Of a stretch of DNA of 9,386 bases, positions 1-7,742 are shown in pieces. The position numbers and the translations under genes are program-made. How positions within the stretch are numbered: position 1 is the stretch's first letter; every line of letters starts with the position of its first letter. The DNA is taken from the NCBI GenBank assembly GCA_028687415.1, contig JAQUAC010000075.1, positions 1 to 9,386 on the forward strand, read 5' to 3'. The DNA is from Acidocella sp. (GTDB lineage Bacteria; Pseudomonadota; Alphaproteobacteria; Acetobacterales; Acetobacteraceae). The notes beneath the pieces were generated by a model. The model made no database searches, had not been told where the DNA came from, and saw only the letters and a program-made list of their open reading frames with translations.

Positions 1-439
1 CATGCCCTGCCGCCAGGGTCTCGGCTTCGGCAATATCGCGGGGCGTAGGGGCATATTCGTCGCCATACTTCATACCAATCAGCAGGCGGTCTTTCTCTGC
101 CTCCCAGGCTTCCAGTGAACCTGGGTTCGCCTCGTTCAGCGCTAGGCGGTCTTTGCGCCATTCCCCAGCGAGGGCGACGCATTGCATGTGGGACAAGGCT
201 TGGGGCGGAGCATCCGCGCTCTGGCGGCACAGGTCCAATTTCCTCTCGATCTCCGCCAGCACAGCCGGGGCCAGCCGCCGCGCCGCTGCTGCGTCCTTAA
301 CTCCCAAGGACACGATAAACTCGCGGCTTACCCCAAACAGCTTCTCAGCCTGGGCGCGCAGATCGGGGGGAATTGCCTTGCGGAGTCGGTATACCCCGGA
401 TTTAGGGTGCTTGGTCGGGCACGTCATGCTGACCGGCAT
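1..439 (-). CDS. tyrosine-type site-specific integrase, N-terminal part (runs off left edge)
   Basis: The minus strand is open from an ATG at 439 to the window edge, giving 146 residues of a longer protein. The N-terminus carries S-G-V-Y-R-L-R-K-A-I-P-P-D-L-R, then G-V-S-R-E-F-I-V-S-L-G-V-K-D-A. This is the pattern of the DUF6538 arm-binding domain found at the N-terminus of many phage and island tyrosine recombinases in alphaproteobacteria. An Ala/Arg-rich helical stretch and a SAM-like, core-binding-type segment follow. The catalytic domain (R...H-x-x-R...Y) would lie outside the window, so activity cannot be judged. The start is supported by GAGGTG at 445-450, five bases upstream; a second in-frame ATG lies at residue 5. 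Such enzymes insert and excise mobile DNA, and its place next to a defence cassette fits an island or integrated element. Family assignment is from visible motifs; the mobile role is inferred. Confidence 0.8.
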   Translation of the reverse strand, partial: MPVSMTCPTKHPKSGVYRLRKAIPPDLRAQAEKLFGVSREFIVSLGVKDAAAARRLAPAVLAEIERKLDLCRQSADAPPQALSHMQCVALAGEWRKDRLALNEANPGSLEAWEAEKDRLLIGMKYGDEYAPTPRDIAEAETLAAGH

Positions 440-444
440 TGTAT

Positions 445-450
445 CACCTC
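445..450 (-). promoter_or_regulatory. ribosome binding site of the integrase
   Basis: On the minus strand this reads GAGGTG, five bases before the ATG at 439. It is a strong Shine-Dalgarno match and is the main reason for choosing that start. Confidence 0.7.
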
Positions 451-477
451 AAGGCTTACAAGCGCTTGAAAAGCCTT
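451..477. repeat. nested palindrome upstream of the integrase
   Basis: Outer arms AAGGCTT (451-457) and AAGCCTT (471-477) are perfect inverted copies and enclose a second perfect palindrome, AAGCGCTT (460-467). The element abuts the integrase ribosome binding site. It could be an operator for a repressor or excisionase, or an RNA hairpin in the leader that limits integrase translation. The symmetry is directly visible; the role is inferred. Confidence 0.5.
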
Positions 478-587
478 GTCCTGAGTGATTCCAGTGGCTT
501 ACGGGCAAACTGGAGGGTAGCGGGAATCAAATAATATAACTTATCTTGTTGAAATATAAAGTTATCCATGAATTTGATTTTTGTTGG

Positions 588-608
588 AGCCCCCAATAAA
601 GCCCCCAA
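588..608. repeat. 9-bp direct repeat AGCCCCCAA
   Basis: AGCCCCCAA occurs at 588-596 and again at 600-608, a 12-bp period close to one helical turn. GTTGG just before and CCAAC at the end add partial dyad symmetry. It lies between the integrase and the defence genes, so it may be a protein-binding site or part of an attachment region. No second copy was noticed elsewhere in the window. Confidence 0.4.
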
Positions 609-689
609 CTTTGCCCATTATACCTAAAATTACAGTTTTTCTGTTCGGTTAAAGCGCCGTTTTTCCGTCCCGGCCTGCAAGCTCATGGT

Positions 690-812
690 GCGCCACGCGC
701 AGCGGCTGTCAAGGGAAGCGCGCAGCCGCACGGAGCCACGCGCAGCCGCGCCTTTGCGGCGAGCATGGTGAGCACGGCGAGCACTGGACCTTGACAGGTG
801 CGAGCATGGCGC
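690..812. repeat. long imperfect inverted repeat, possible structured RNA or binding region
   Basis: CTGTCAAGG (706-714) and CCTTGACAG (789-797) are perfect 9-bp inverted arms. Further out, GCGCCA (690-695) pairs with TGGCGC (807-812) at nearly the same offset, giving a two-part stem about 120 bases long. Inside lies a small hairpin, GCCGC-6 nt-GCGGC (745-760). GCGAGCATGG is repeated directly at 759-768 and 800-809, and CGCGCAGCCG occurs twice (719-728 and 740-749). No good reading frame with a ribosome binding site explains this composition. It could encode a structured RNA on either strand, be a relic of a transposon end, or serve as a protein-binding array. Only the repeats are seen; any function is inference. 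Confidence 0.4.
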
Positions 813-1052
813 TTCGCTTGAGTTGGTCGGAGCCTCTATCCCCTTCCGAATCATGACATTAATAGGGAAATAATGGCAACGAGCTTCCGCTCTAGGCACG
901 AAAAGCGTGTAGAGCCGACACAATAGGGGATAGGATAGCAGGCGCGTGGCAGCTGAGACCATATTTCAAGGAAGATTGTTTTCAACAGGTTTTCTCCTAG
1001 AGGCCACCAGCCGCAGGGCAAATTGGCAGCGCGCCTCCGATTCGGCAGCCGC

Positions 1053-3896
1053 ATGACCCCTCACGAATTCCTATCCAAATGGCGCAATGTCGATCTGAAA
1101 GAGCGCACCGCTTCACAGAGCCACTTCAACGACCTGTGCCATCTTATCGGGGTAGATGATCCCATCTCCTCCGACCCCAAAGGCGAGTGGTTCACCTTCG
1201 AGAAGGGAGCGACCAAGACCAGCGGCGGAGAAGGCTGGGCCGATGTCTGGCGAAAAGGGTGCTTCGCGTGGGAGTACAAGGGTAAGGCCGCAAATCTCGA
1301 CAAAGCCTTTGACCAGTTGTTGCGATATTCCATCGCGCTCGAAAGCCCCCCGTTGCTGATCGTTTCCGATATGGAGCGCATCCGTATCCACACCAACTGG
1401 ACCAACACCGTCCAGCAGGTGCGCGAGATCACCTTGGAGCAATTAACCAACGCGGCCAACCGGGATTTGCTCCGCGCCTGTTTCCTCGATCCCGAAGCAC
1501 TGCGCCCGACGAAAACGCGCCAGATGCTGACCGAGGAAGCGGCCCGCCAATTTGCCGCGCTTGCCCAGCGGCTCCGGTCGCGGGGCTACGAGGCCCATGA
1601 CGTTGCGCACTTCGTCATCCGGTTGATTTTCTGCATGTTCGCAGAGGATGTTGGCCTGTTGCCGGACAAGATGTTCCAGCGAATGTTGGAGGTCAGCCGT
1701 AAGGCTCCAGGCCAGTTCGCTGGCCACGCGGCCACCCTGTTTGGAGCGATGAGAACCGGCGGGATGGTCGGTTTCGAGAAAATTGAATGGTTCAATGGTG
1801 GTCTATTTGATGACGATACCGCCTTACCATTGGAAGCCGAGGACATTGCTAATCTGCTGGCTGCCGCAAAGATGGACTGGTCGGAAATAGACCCCTCCAT
1901 CCTTGGCACCCTGTTTGAACGCGGGTTGGACCCAGACAAGCGCAGCCAACTCGGTGCCCACTACACTGATCGGGACAAGATCATGATGATCGTGCGGCCT
2001 GTCGTGATGGAACCTCTGGCGTACGAATGGACCGAAGTGAAGGCCGGAATTGAAGCGACACTGGCCAAGGCAAGCTCTACAAAAGGCGGCACAAGGACCA
2101 AGGCGCGGGGCGAAGCCGATAAGATCATGGCGGCTTGGCGCGAGCGGTTGCGACGCTTCCGCGTGCTCGATCCGGCCTGCGGATCTGGCAATTTCCTGTA
2201 CCTTTCGCTGCTTGTACTGAAAGATATAGAACACCGCGCCAACCTAGAAGCGTATCAGCTTGGCCTAGCACTCGCGTTTCCGCAGGTGGGGCCAGAGAAT
2301 GTGCTGGGGATTGAGATTAACCCTTACGCGGCGGAATTGGCGCGAGTTTCGGTCTGGATAGGCGAAATTCAGTGGATGCGGCGGAACGGTTTCGATGCTT
2401 CACGGAATCCAATCCTACGGACGCTCGACAATATCGACTGTCGAGATGCCTTGCTGACAGAGGGGGGAGCACGCGCGCGATGGCCCGATGCTGACGCGGT
2501 GGTAGGCAACCCACCCTTTCTTGGAGCCAAGTGGATGCTCGACCGACTTGGTACGAGTTACACTCATCAACTTCGCGGACTTTTGCCTAACAAAGCTCCG
2601 GCCTCTGATCTCGTCACCTTTTGGTTCGATCAGGCGGCGCGGGCAGTTGAAGGACGTACAAAGCACGTTGGTTTTGTAGCAACAAACATGATCCGAAGCC
2701 CTGCGAACTCAGCCATCGCGGGACAACTCTATGAGAAAGCGCCCATCTGCTTTGCGCAAAGTGATGATCCTTGGGTCGTCGATGGCGCTGATGTTCGTGT
2801 TTCTCTGGTTGTGTGCTCGACTGAGTTTATCGGCCAGGCGATACTCGATGGGAGACCTGTTGTAGCTATATCTCCGGACCTAAAAGCTCTTCAGGTCGAT
2901 CTGCGGATGAAGAGAAAGCTGCGAGAGAATAAGAAACGAGCTGTACGGGGGGTTGAAAAGGGAGGCCCATTTGACCTCAAAGGTGCTTTGGCACGGCAAT
3001 TATTATCTCAACCGACCAATCCTAATGGTCGAAAAAACGATGATGTAATTAAGCGATACGTGACTGTCTCCGATATTGTAGGACGCGGCCAGGACGAGTG
3101 GATTGTTGATTTTTCTGGCCTCACGATGGCGGAGGCGTGCGTTTTTGAGGCTCCGTTCAAAGAGATTAAGGCTGCCGTTCTGGAGGCAAGATCTGGCAAT
3201 CGCGATCCTCGTCAATTACAGAATTGGTGGCTGTTTCGTCGGACAGGAGAACAGGCCAAGAAAGTTTTGGTCGGAAAGAATCGAGTCCTCGTAACAGGAC
3301 TCGTTACAAAACATAGAATCTTTCGGTGGATGGATGTTTCGATGATTCCAGATACCAGAGTAATATTGATAGATGGCGATTCGGATGTTTTGTTTGGCAT
3401 TCTGAGCAGTAAATTCCATGAGATTTGGACATTAATGACCTGCCAATTTCACGGCGTTGGCAATGATCCCGTTTATACGCCCGGCGACTGCTTTGAGACC
3501 TTCCCGTTCCCGGAGGGGCTGACCCCTGACCTTCCCTCTGTTCAGTACGCCACTGATCCCCGCGCCATAGGCGTTGCGGCCGTTGCAGCGCGACTGAACG
3601 AGTTGCGCGAGAACTGGCTGAACCCACCTGATTTGGTTAGGCGTGAGCCCGAGGTGGCGCCCGGCTATCCCGACCGCATCCTGCCGATCAGCCCGGCTGC
3701 TTCAAAAGAATTGACGAAGAGGACGCTCACCAACCTCTATAACATCAGGCCCGAATGGCTCGACCACGCCCACCGTAAGCTCGATGAGGCCGTGGCCGAA
3801 GCCTATGGTTGGGGTAAAGACTTCCGGGACGGAGCGCTGACCGATGACGAGATCATAGCGCGCCTGTTTCGATTGAATCAGGAAAGAGCATCGTGA
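1053..3896 (+). CDS. MmeI-like type IIL restriction-modification enzyme (fused endonuclease and N6-adenine methyltransferase)
   Basis: A 947-residue protein, close to MmeI in length. Near residue 64 is the PD-(D/E)xK nuclease signature D64-X9-E74-Y-K76, with the spacing known for MmeI. A helical spacer follows, then the gamma-class methyltransferase order: G-A-H-Y-T (301-305, motif X), D-P-A-C-G-S-G-N-F (373-381, SAM-binding motif I) and N-P-P-F (486-489, catalytic motif IV). The region after about residue 530 should be the target-recognition domain, ending in a helical C-terminus. In this family one chain both methylates adenine on one strand of its site and cuts unmodified DNA at a fixed distance, using SAM for both. 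The ATG at 1053 is chosen because M-T-P-H-E-F is a family-like N-terminus. A TTG at 1023 in the same frame has CAGGG upstream and cannot be excluded. All key motifs are intact. The specificity cannot be read from the sequence. Confidence 0.88.
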   Translation: MTPHEFLSKWRNVDLKERTASQSHFNDLCHLIGVDDPISSDPKGEWFTFEKGATKTSGGEGWADVWRKGCFAWEYKGKAANLDKAFDQLLRYSIALESPPLLIVSDMERIRIHTNWTNTVQQVREITLEQLTNAANRDLLRACFLDPEALRPTKTRQMLTEEAARQFAALAQRLRSRGYEAHDVAHFVIRLIFCMFAEDVGLLPDKMFQRMLEVSRKAPGQFAGHAATLFGAMRTGGMVGFEKIEWFNGGLFDDDTALPLEAEDIANLLAAAKMDWSEIDPSILGTLFERGLDPDKRSQLGAHYTDRDKIMMIVRPVVMEPLAYEWTEVKAGIEATLAKASSTKGGTRTKARGEADKIMAAWRERLRRFRVLDPACGSGNFLYLSLLVLKDIEHRANLEAYQLGLALAFPQVGPENVLGIEINPYAAELARVSVWIGEIQWMRRNGFDASRNPILRTLDNIDCRDALLTEGGARARWPDADAVVGNPPFLGAKWMLDRLGTSYTHQLRGLLPNKAPASDLVTFWFDQAARAVEGRTKHVGFVATNMIRSPANSAIAGQLYEKAPICFAQSDDPWVVDGADVRVSLVVCSTEFIGQAILDGRPVVAISPDLKALQVDLRMKRKLRENKKRAVRGVEKGGPFDLKGALARQLLSQPTNPNGRKNDDVIKRYVTVSDIVGRGQDEWIVDFSGLTMAEACVFEAPFKEIKAAVLEARSGNRDPRQLQNWWLFRRTGEQAKKVLVGKNRVLVTGLVTKHRIFRWMDVSMIPDTRVILIDGDSDVLFGILSSKFHEIWTLMTCQFHGVGNDPVYTPGDCFETFPFPEGLTPDLPSVQYATDPRAIGVAAVAARLNELRENWLNPPDLVRREPEVAPGYPDRILPISPAASKELTKRTLTNLYNIRPEWLDHAHRKLDEAVAEAYGWGKDFRDGALTDDEIIARLFRLNQERAS
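3880..3888 (+). promoter_or_regulatory. ribosome binding site of the HEPN gene inside the restriction gene
   Basis: AGGAAAGAG lies in the last codons of the restriction-modification gene, with AGGA nine bases before the GTG at 3893. It supports the GTG start and translational coupling of the two genes. Confidence 0.55.
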
Positions 3897-5359
3897 CGGG
3901 AACAATTCACACCAAAATAGAATCAGAGCGAGGTCAGTTTTGGTTGGCCGGCGACATCGAGCAGGTTGGCGCTGCCTCGGCAATGCAAGGTTCGCTGACC
4001 ACCAATGAAGACGGTGGGGTCACCATTAATTTGGACATGGCCGAGTGGACCTGGCGAAGAGCGGATAAACCCTTCCCGTCATTTATGACTGACAAATTTG
4101 ATGTCGCGGGTTTTCTCCCAGCACAGAATCTGTATGTCTGGCTCCAAGATGCGCAGCTGCGTAGCCTGCCCGGCCTGTCCACCGGCGGGGGAACCAAGCT
4201 CGGTTCCTATGTCACGCTGTTCTCTACATCGCCTGTCTCCGGGCAAGGAATATCATCGTGTATTAAAAGATTAATGATTCCTCTTGGGGGGTTATGGCCG
4301 TGGCTCGACCGTCCCATGCCCAAGACATCTCTGACCGATACGCGCATTGAAACTCATTATCCTCTGGATATCAACGATGAATTTGAACTCAGGAATGGTT
4401 CTGTTACAGTTCGGACAGGAACGTCTATACCCCAAGATTTTGGAACACGAACAATCTCAGTCAAACAGCAAGGCTGGTTGGATTTTGAATTTGAAACTCC
4501 GATTTCATTGGCAGAAGCAAAAGACATTTATCTTCATATAGAAGATTTTTTCGTTTTGTTGACCGATGAGGAGTACGGTCTCGACTGGCCGGAAATTCAG
4601 CTCTCAGAAAGCGAAGGCACGGGTCATATTTGTGTATTTCGAAGACGACCACAGAAGTCTGAAATCTCCACATTCATGTTATGGATTCAATATCCATCAA
4701 TCAGCGAAAACTTCGGTGAACTTGTCGATGATTGGCTAGATATGCGTACCAAATATGGAGCGGCGTTCCATTTGTATCTAGGCGTCCGACGCGGCAAGTC
4801 AGTTTATGTTGAACACAGGTTTGCCAATCTCATGTGGGGCTTGGAGGCCTTTCACAGGAAAGCAAAGCCAAATTCTCTAATTTTGAGCAACGACGCAGAA
4901 GAAAAGATTAAGAAGGTCTGCGAAGCAACCAAAGAAATCCTCAATTCAAAAGAAAGGCGTGAGTTAAGATTATCGATGAGATATCGTCATGAGAAGAGAT
5001 TGTCTGAGAAGTTGTATGATTTATTTTCAGAGTTATCTCTTTGCATTCCTGACGAAGAGCTAAAGCAATTCACGAAAAAATGCGCTGACCGGCGCAACGA
5101 TATCTCACATTATGGCGGCCCTCGAAATGAGAGTGATTACGACGAATTTATAAGAGAAATAATTGATCTGATGGGCGCATTAGATCAACTTTATCATGCA
5201 TCAATTCTAAAACAAATCGGCATATCTGACAATTTAATCCACCATATTTTCTACAAGAGCTTTAAGAGTGCCGGAATACGCGAACAGCTTAAATTGGCTG
5301 GTTTGAACCTTCCTCAACCTCCATTGCCGTTGCCGCCGCGGCTTCAGGACTCCATTTGA
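3893..5359 (+). CDS. ApeA-like protein with C-terminal HEPN ribonuclease domain
   Basis: A 488-residue protein starting with GTG inside the stop of the restriction gene (GTGA overlap). The first 250 or so residues look like a beta-rich N-terminal domain of the ApeA type (G-x-F-W-L near residue 15, G-S-L-T-T, then a V-A-G-F segment and an I-E-D-F-F segment). The C-terminal third is helical, with Glu-Ala-Phe-His-Arg near residue 325. It contains R400-R401-N-D-I-S-H406, the R-X4-H motif of catalytically active HEPN RNases. ApeA proteins are HEPN anti-phage proteins thought to act by abortive infection; direct RNA cleavage here is inferred. The tail is proline-rich. The first 350 bases match the GC-rich neighbours, while most of the remainder is AT-rich (about 38% GC at 4861-4920 against about 62% at 3961-4020). 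The family call is moderate; the HEPN motif is the firmer part. No membrane segment or signal peptide is apparent. Confidence 0.72.
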   Translation: MTGTIHTKIESERGQFWLAGDIEQVGAASAMQGSLTTNEDGGVTINLDMAEWTWRRADKPFPSFMTDKFDVAGFLPAQNLYVWLQDAQLRSLPGLSTGGGTKLGSYVTLFSTSPVSGQGISSCIKRLMIPLGGLWPWLDRPMPKTSLTDTRIETHYPLDINDEFELRNGSVTVRTGTSIPQDFGTRTISVKQQGWLDFEFETPISLAEAKDIYLHIEDFFVLLTDEEYGLDWPEIQLSESEGTGHICVFRRRPQKSEISTFMLWIQYPSISENFGELVDDWLDMRTKYGAAFHLYLGVRRGKSVYVEHRFANLMWGLEAFHRKAKPNSLILSNDAEEKIKKVCEATKEILNSKERRELRLSMRYRHEKRLSEKLYDLFSELSLCIPDEELKQFTKKCADRRNDISHYGGPRNESDYDEFIREIIDLMGALDQLYHASILKQIGISDNLIHHIFYKSFKSAGIREQLKLAGLNLPQPPLPLPPRLQDSI

Positions 5360-5380
5360 TACAAAGATAAGGAGTTTTGG

Positions 5381-7534
5381 TTACAGGGCTAAACCTTTGG
5401 ATAGCATCGCCGCGCTTTTTGCCACGGTGGCGCTAGCGACCGGGGCAAGCGCCGCCTGTTTCACACCGCTACGCTCCTGGATGGCTGCGACCAGCTTAGC
5501 GCGGTCATTGGTATAGAGAGCGGTGGTTTCCTTGGCGCGCGAGAGCCCCACGTAGAAGCTCTTCTGGTCAATAAGGTGCGTGGCGGCGCTCTCGGCGTGG
5601 ATGAAGGTGCGCTCGGCGGTACGTCCCTGGGCGGCAAAGGCGGTGGCCACATAAGAGTGGGCGATATGCTGGTCTCGGGGATTATCCAGCGCCAGTGTTT
5701 CTGCTTTACCCCGGGCCAGCTTAACTGCGGCGCTGCGTGTGGCCGGATCAACCGAGATGATCTCGCCTTGTTGGCCATTCACCCGCCCCAAGGCGCGGTC
5801 ATTGCGGGTGAACTGCACCTGGTCCCCAGCTCGTAGCTCCATCGCCTCGGCACTGAAGGCTTGGGCATGCGCCGCGCCCCATTGCCGTAGCCGCCAGTCA
5901 ATGGCCCGGCCATTCTGATCGGCAAGAGTCACCGCTGCCTTGGCCGTGTCGATGCCCACCACGCGATAGGCGTGCGCCTTTGACACGCCCTTGTCAGCAT
6001 AATCCTTGGCAAAACGGATCGTGTCGCCGATGGCGTAACTGTGCGGGTCTTTAGCCTCGGCGCGGGTCAAATCGCGTGGCACCAACTTGGTGGCCTGGGC
6101 GGCGGCGCCATGCAGCGCACCAGTCTCCGCTAGGCATCGGCGGATTTCCTTAGTCAATGTGTCGCGTCCCTCACGGGACGGCTCAATCGCCAGCGCCTTG
6201 CGCCGCTCTTTGGCGTCCAAACTGGCGTAATCCTTGGCGATTTGTGCGAAGCGGGCCTCGCGGGTGTCACACTCAATGATCCGTCCGCCTCCCGCATCCA
6301 GCGCGGCCAGGGCTTTCTTGGCGTCGCCCATCAGACTGGCCTCCACCGCTGCTTTGGCGTGCTCATTGGTCTGGCGGAGAATTTGGGTAAGGCGGGCGGT
6401 TTCCATGCCCGCACCTTGGAGCTGGGCAAAGGCGGCGCCCGCCTCAACGGAGCCAAGCTGCGCGGTGTCGCCCACCAGCAGCACCCGCGCCCGGTGAGAT
6501 TCGGCCAAACCCAACAGCTTGGCGGCATCGGCTGTTGAAATCAGCGAAGCCTCGTCCACAATCCAAAGGCGTTCTTTTGGGGTGGGGCGGCCCGGCGCCA
6601 ATAAATGCCGGGCCAGCGTGTCGGCACGGGCATCCAACGCCTCGCCCAAAACCTGCGCGGCTGATGCCGTGGGGGCGAGCGCTACCACCTGGATGCCGCG
6701 CGCCTCTGCCTCCCGCGCAATGGTAGCCAAAACCGTGGAAGTCTTGGCGGTGCCCGCCGCCCCTTGCAAACCGATGACCCGGTTGCGGCTGGCAAGAATC
6801 TCCCTGGTTGCGGTCTTTTGCTCATCGGTCCAGCCATGCCCCTGCTGGGCGCTGCGCCGCTCGGCTTCGGCAACAGCCCGGGCGGCGGCAACCGGAGACA
6901 AGATCGGTTCCACCTGCTGGCGTGCTTGTTCCTCCAAGTGGAGCATTTTCGTCTCGTTGGCGATATTGGCGGCGGTGGTGAAGCCCTCGAACGCCACGCC
7001 GCGCCGGTCAAGGCACGCGCGCGTTTCCACCGCGCCGCTCTTCTCCGCGCGGGCAATGGCGGCGGCGATGTCGTCATGCCCAACGCGGCCCATGCCAAAC
7101 CGCCCCGCCGCCTCATGAAGCGCCGTGGTGGAGAACACGGATTGCCGCTCACCCAGCATCGCCGCCCCCTGCGCCACAGCGCGGTCAGCCGCCAGCTCGC
7201 GGGTAAACTCATGGTCAACGCTGAGGGCGGCATTTCCCCGCGCCTCGGCCTGGGCAACCAAACCCCGCCGTGCCTGTTCATCCCATCCGGCTGCATCGGC
7301 GGCCTTACGCCATGCGCCGATCAGCTCGGCATGGGGCACGGCCTCTTTGGCCAGCCGTGTATCCAGCGCGGCGATCTGCTTCTCGGCGGCGCTGGCCTCG
7401 GCCCGGCTTTTGCCCCGCTCGGCCAGCCGGGCCTCAATCGCCGCACTGCGCTGGCTGAACGCCTCTAGGGTTTCTTCGCCAATACCGGCGATCTCGAAGG
7501 TGGAGTCCTTGCCGCGCTCGATTGCGTAACCTCG
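5381..7534 (-). pseudogene. traA: truncated MobF/TraA conjugative relaxase-helicase: motor domain without the relaxase active site
   Basis: From a GTG at 7339 the minus strand encodes 652 residues with superfamily 1B (RecD/TraI-type) helicase motifs: G-A-A-G-T-A-K-T (193-200, Walker A), V-D-E-A-S (261-265, Walker B), G-D-T-A-Q-L (290-295), L-R-Q-T (321-324), then H-S-Y-V-A-T-A-F-A-A-Q-G and G-L-S-R-A-K-E near the end. The same frame is open upstream to about 7534 and reads G-Y-A-I-E-R-G-K-D, F-E-I-A-G and A-F-S-Q-R-S, the end of a TrwC-type relaxase domain, but no start codon exists there. The catalytic tyrosines and histidine triad are absent, so it cannot nick oriT. MobF proteins are usually about 950 residues or more; roughly 260 are missing. 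The helicase half is intact and might still be expressed from the GTG, though no clear ribosome binding site is visible. It converges with the defence operon across a 21-bp gap. The symbol refers to the family only. Confidence 0.8.
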
Positions 7535-7620
7535 AACGTGGTCGCCAACTTGCTGCTGCCCCGGTACGTGTCGCCGCTTTTCCCCGAATGGTGGACGAGG
7601 ATGATGCCGTCGCGGTACCT
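7528..7620 (-). pseudogene. fragment resembling a RepA/DnaB-type AAA (AAA_25) plasmid ATPase
   Basis: In a different minus-strand frame from the relaxase remnant, about 31 residues read R-Y-R-D-G-I-I-L-V-H-H-S-G-K-S-G-D, then Y-R-G-S-S-K-L-A-T-T-F-E-V. The V-H-H-x-G-K ... R-G-S-S pattern is typical of the core strand and following loop of RepA-like hexameric helicases and AAA_25 ATPases. Similarity stops at about 7530, where the relaxase frame begins. On the other side, the open frame back to an ATG at 7740 shows no family features. This is best read as a short internal gene fragment fused to the relaxase fragment by deletion or recombination. The assignment rests on one motif block. Confidence 0.5.
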
Positions 7621-7742
7621 GCTGACGGCTGAACAGGAGAAGCGAGCCGCCCCATCAGGACGGCCCAGCACGCCCCGCTCCGCTGACACAAAATGCATCC
7701 CGCCGAGCGCGGTTCTTCTCCTATAAGGTGGAAAAATCATGC

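Larger units (their letters stand above)
478..1052. other. intergenic region between integrase and defence operon
   Basis: I see no supported gene in this stretch. From about 520 to 660 it is AT-rich, with runs such as AATAATATAACTTATC, and could hold the integrase promoter on the minus strand. I could not assign a clean -35/-10 pair with confidence. From about 660 to 830 it becomes very GC-rich and repetitive. The last 100 bases before the restriction gene show no clear promoter; a TTGTTT near 977 followed by TAGAGG near 999 is a weak candidate only. The region separates two divergent transcription units and should contain promoters for both. Confidence 0.5.

Noticed and set aside
115..488. 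Three plus-strand frames of 61-111 codons at the left end
   Set aside because: They lie antisense to the integrase N-terminus, which has a ribosome binding site and recognisable family sequence. The plus-strand products are low-complexity.
1023..1052. TTG start ten codons upstream of the restriction-modification gene
   Set aside because: CAGGG lies upstream, but M-T-P-H-E-F at 1053 matches the usual family N-terminus. Kept only as an alternative start.
630..1054. Minus-strand frames of 110 and 67 codons
   Set aside because: They cross the repeat-rich GC block, have no ribosome binding site or domain, and show Arg/Ser/Ala-rich translations typical of non-coding GC-rich DNA.
6519..7529. Long plus-strand frames of 134-234 codons opposite the TraA remnant
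   Set aside because: These are antisense frames produced by GC-rich codon use. The minus strand carries clear helicase motifs over the same span.
7434..7691. Minus-strand 85-codon frame
   Set aside because: Its product is Arg/Ser-rich. The relaxase tail and the ATPase-like block lie in the two other frames over this span.
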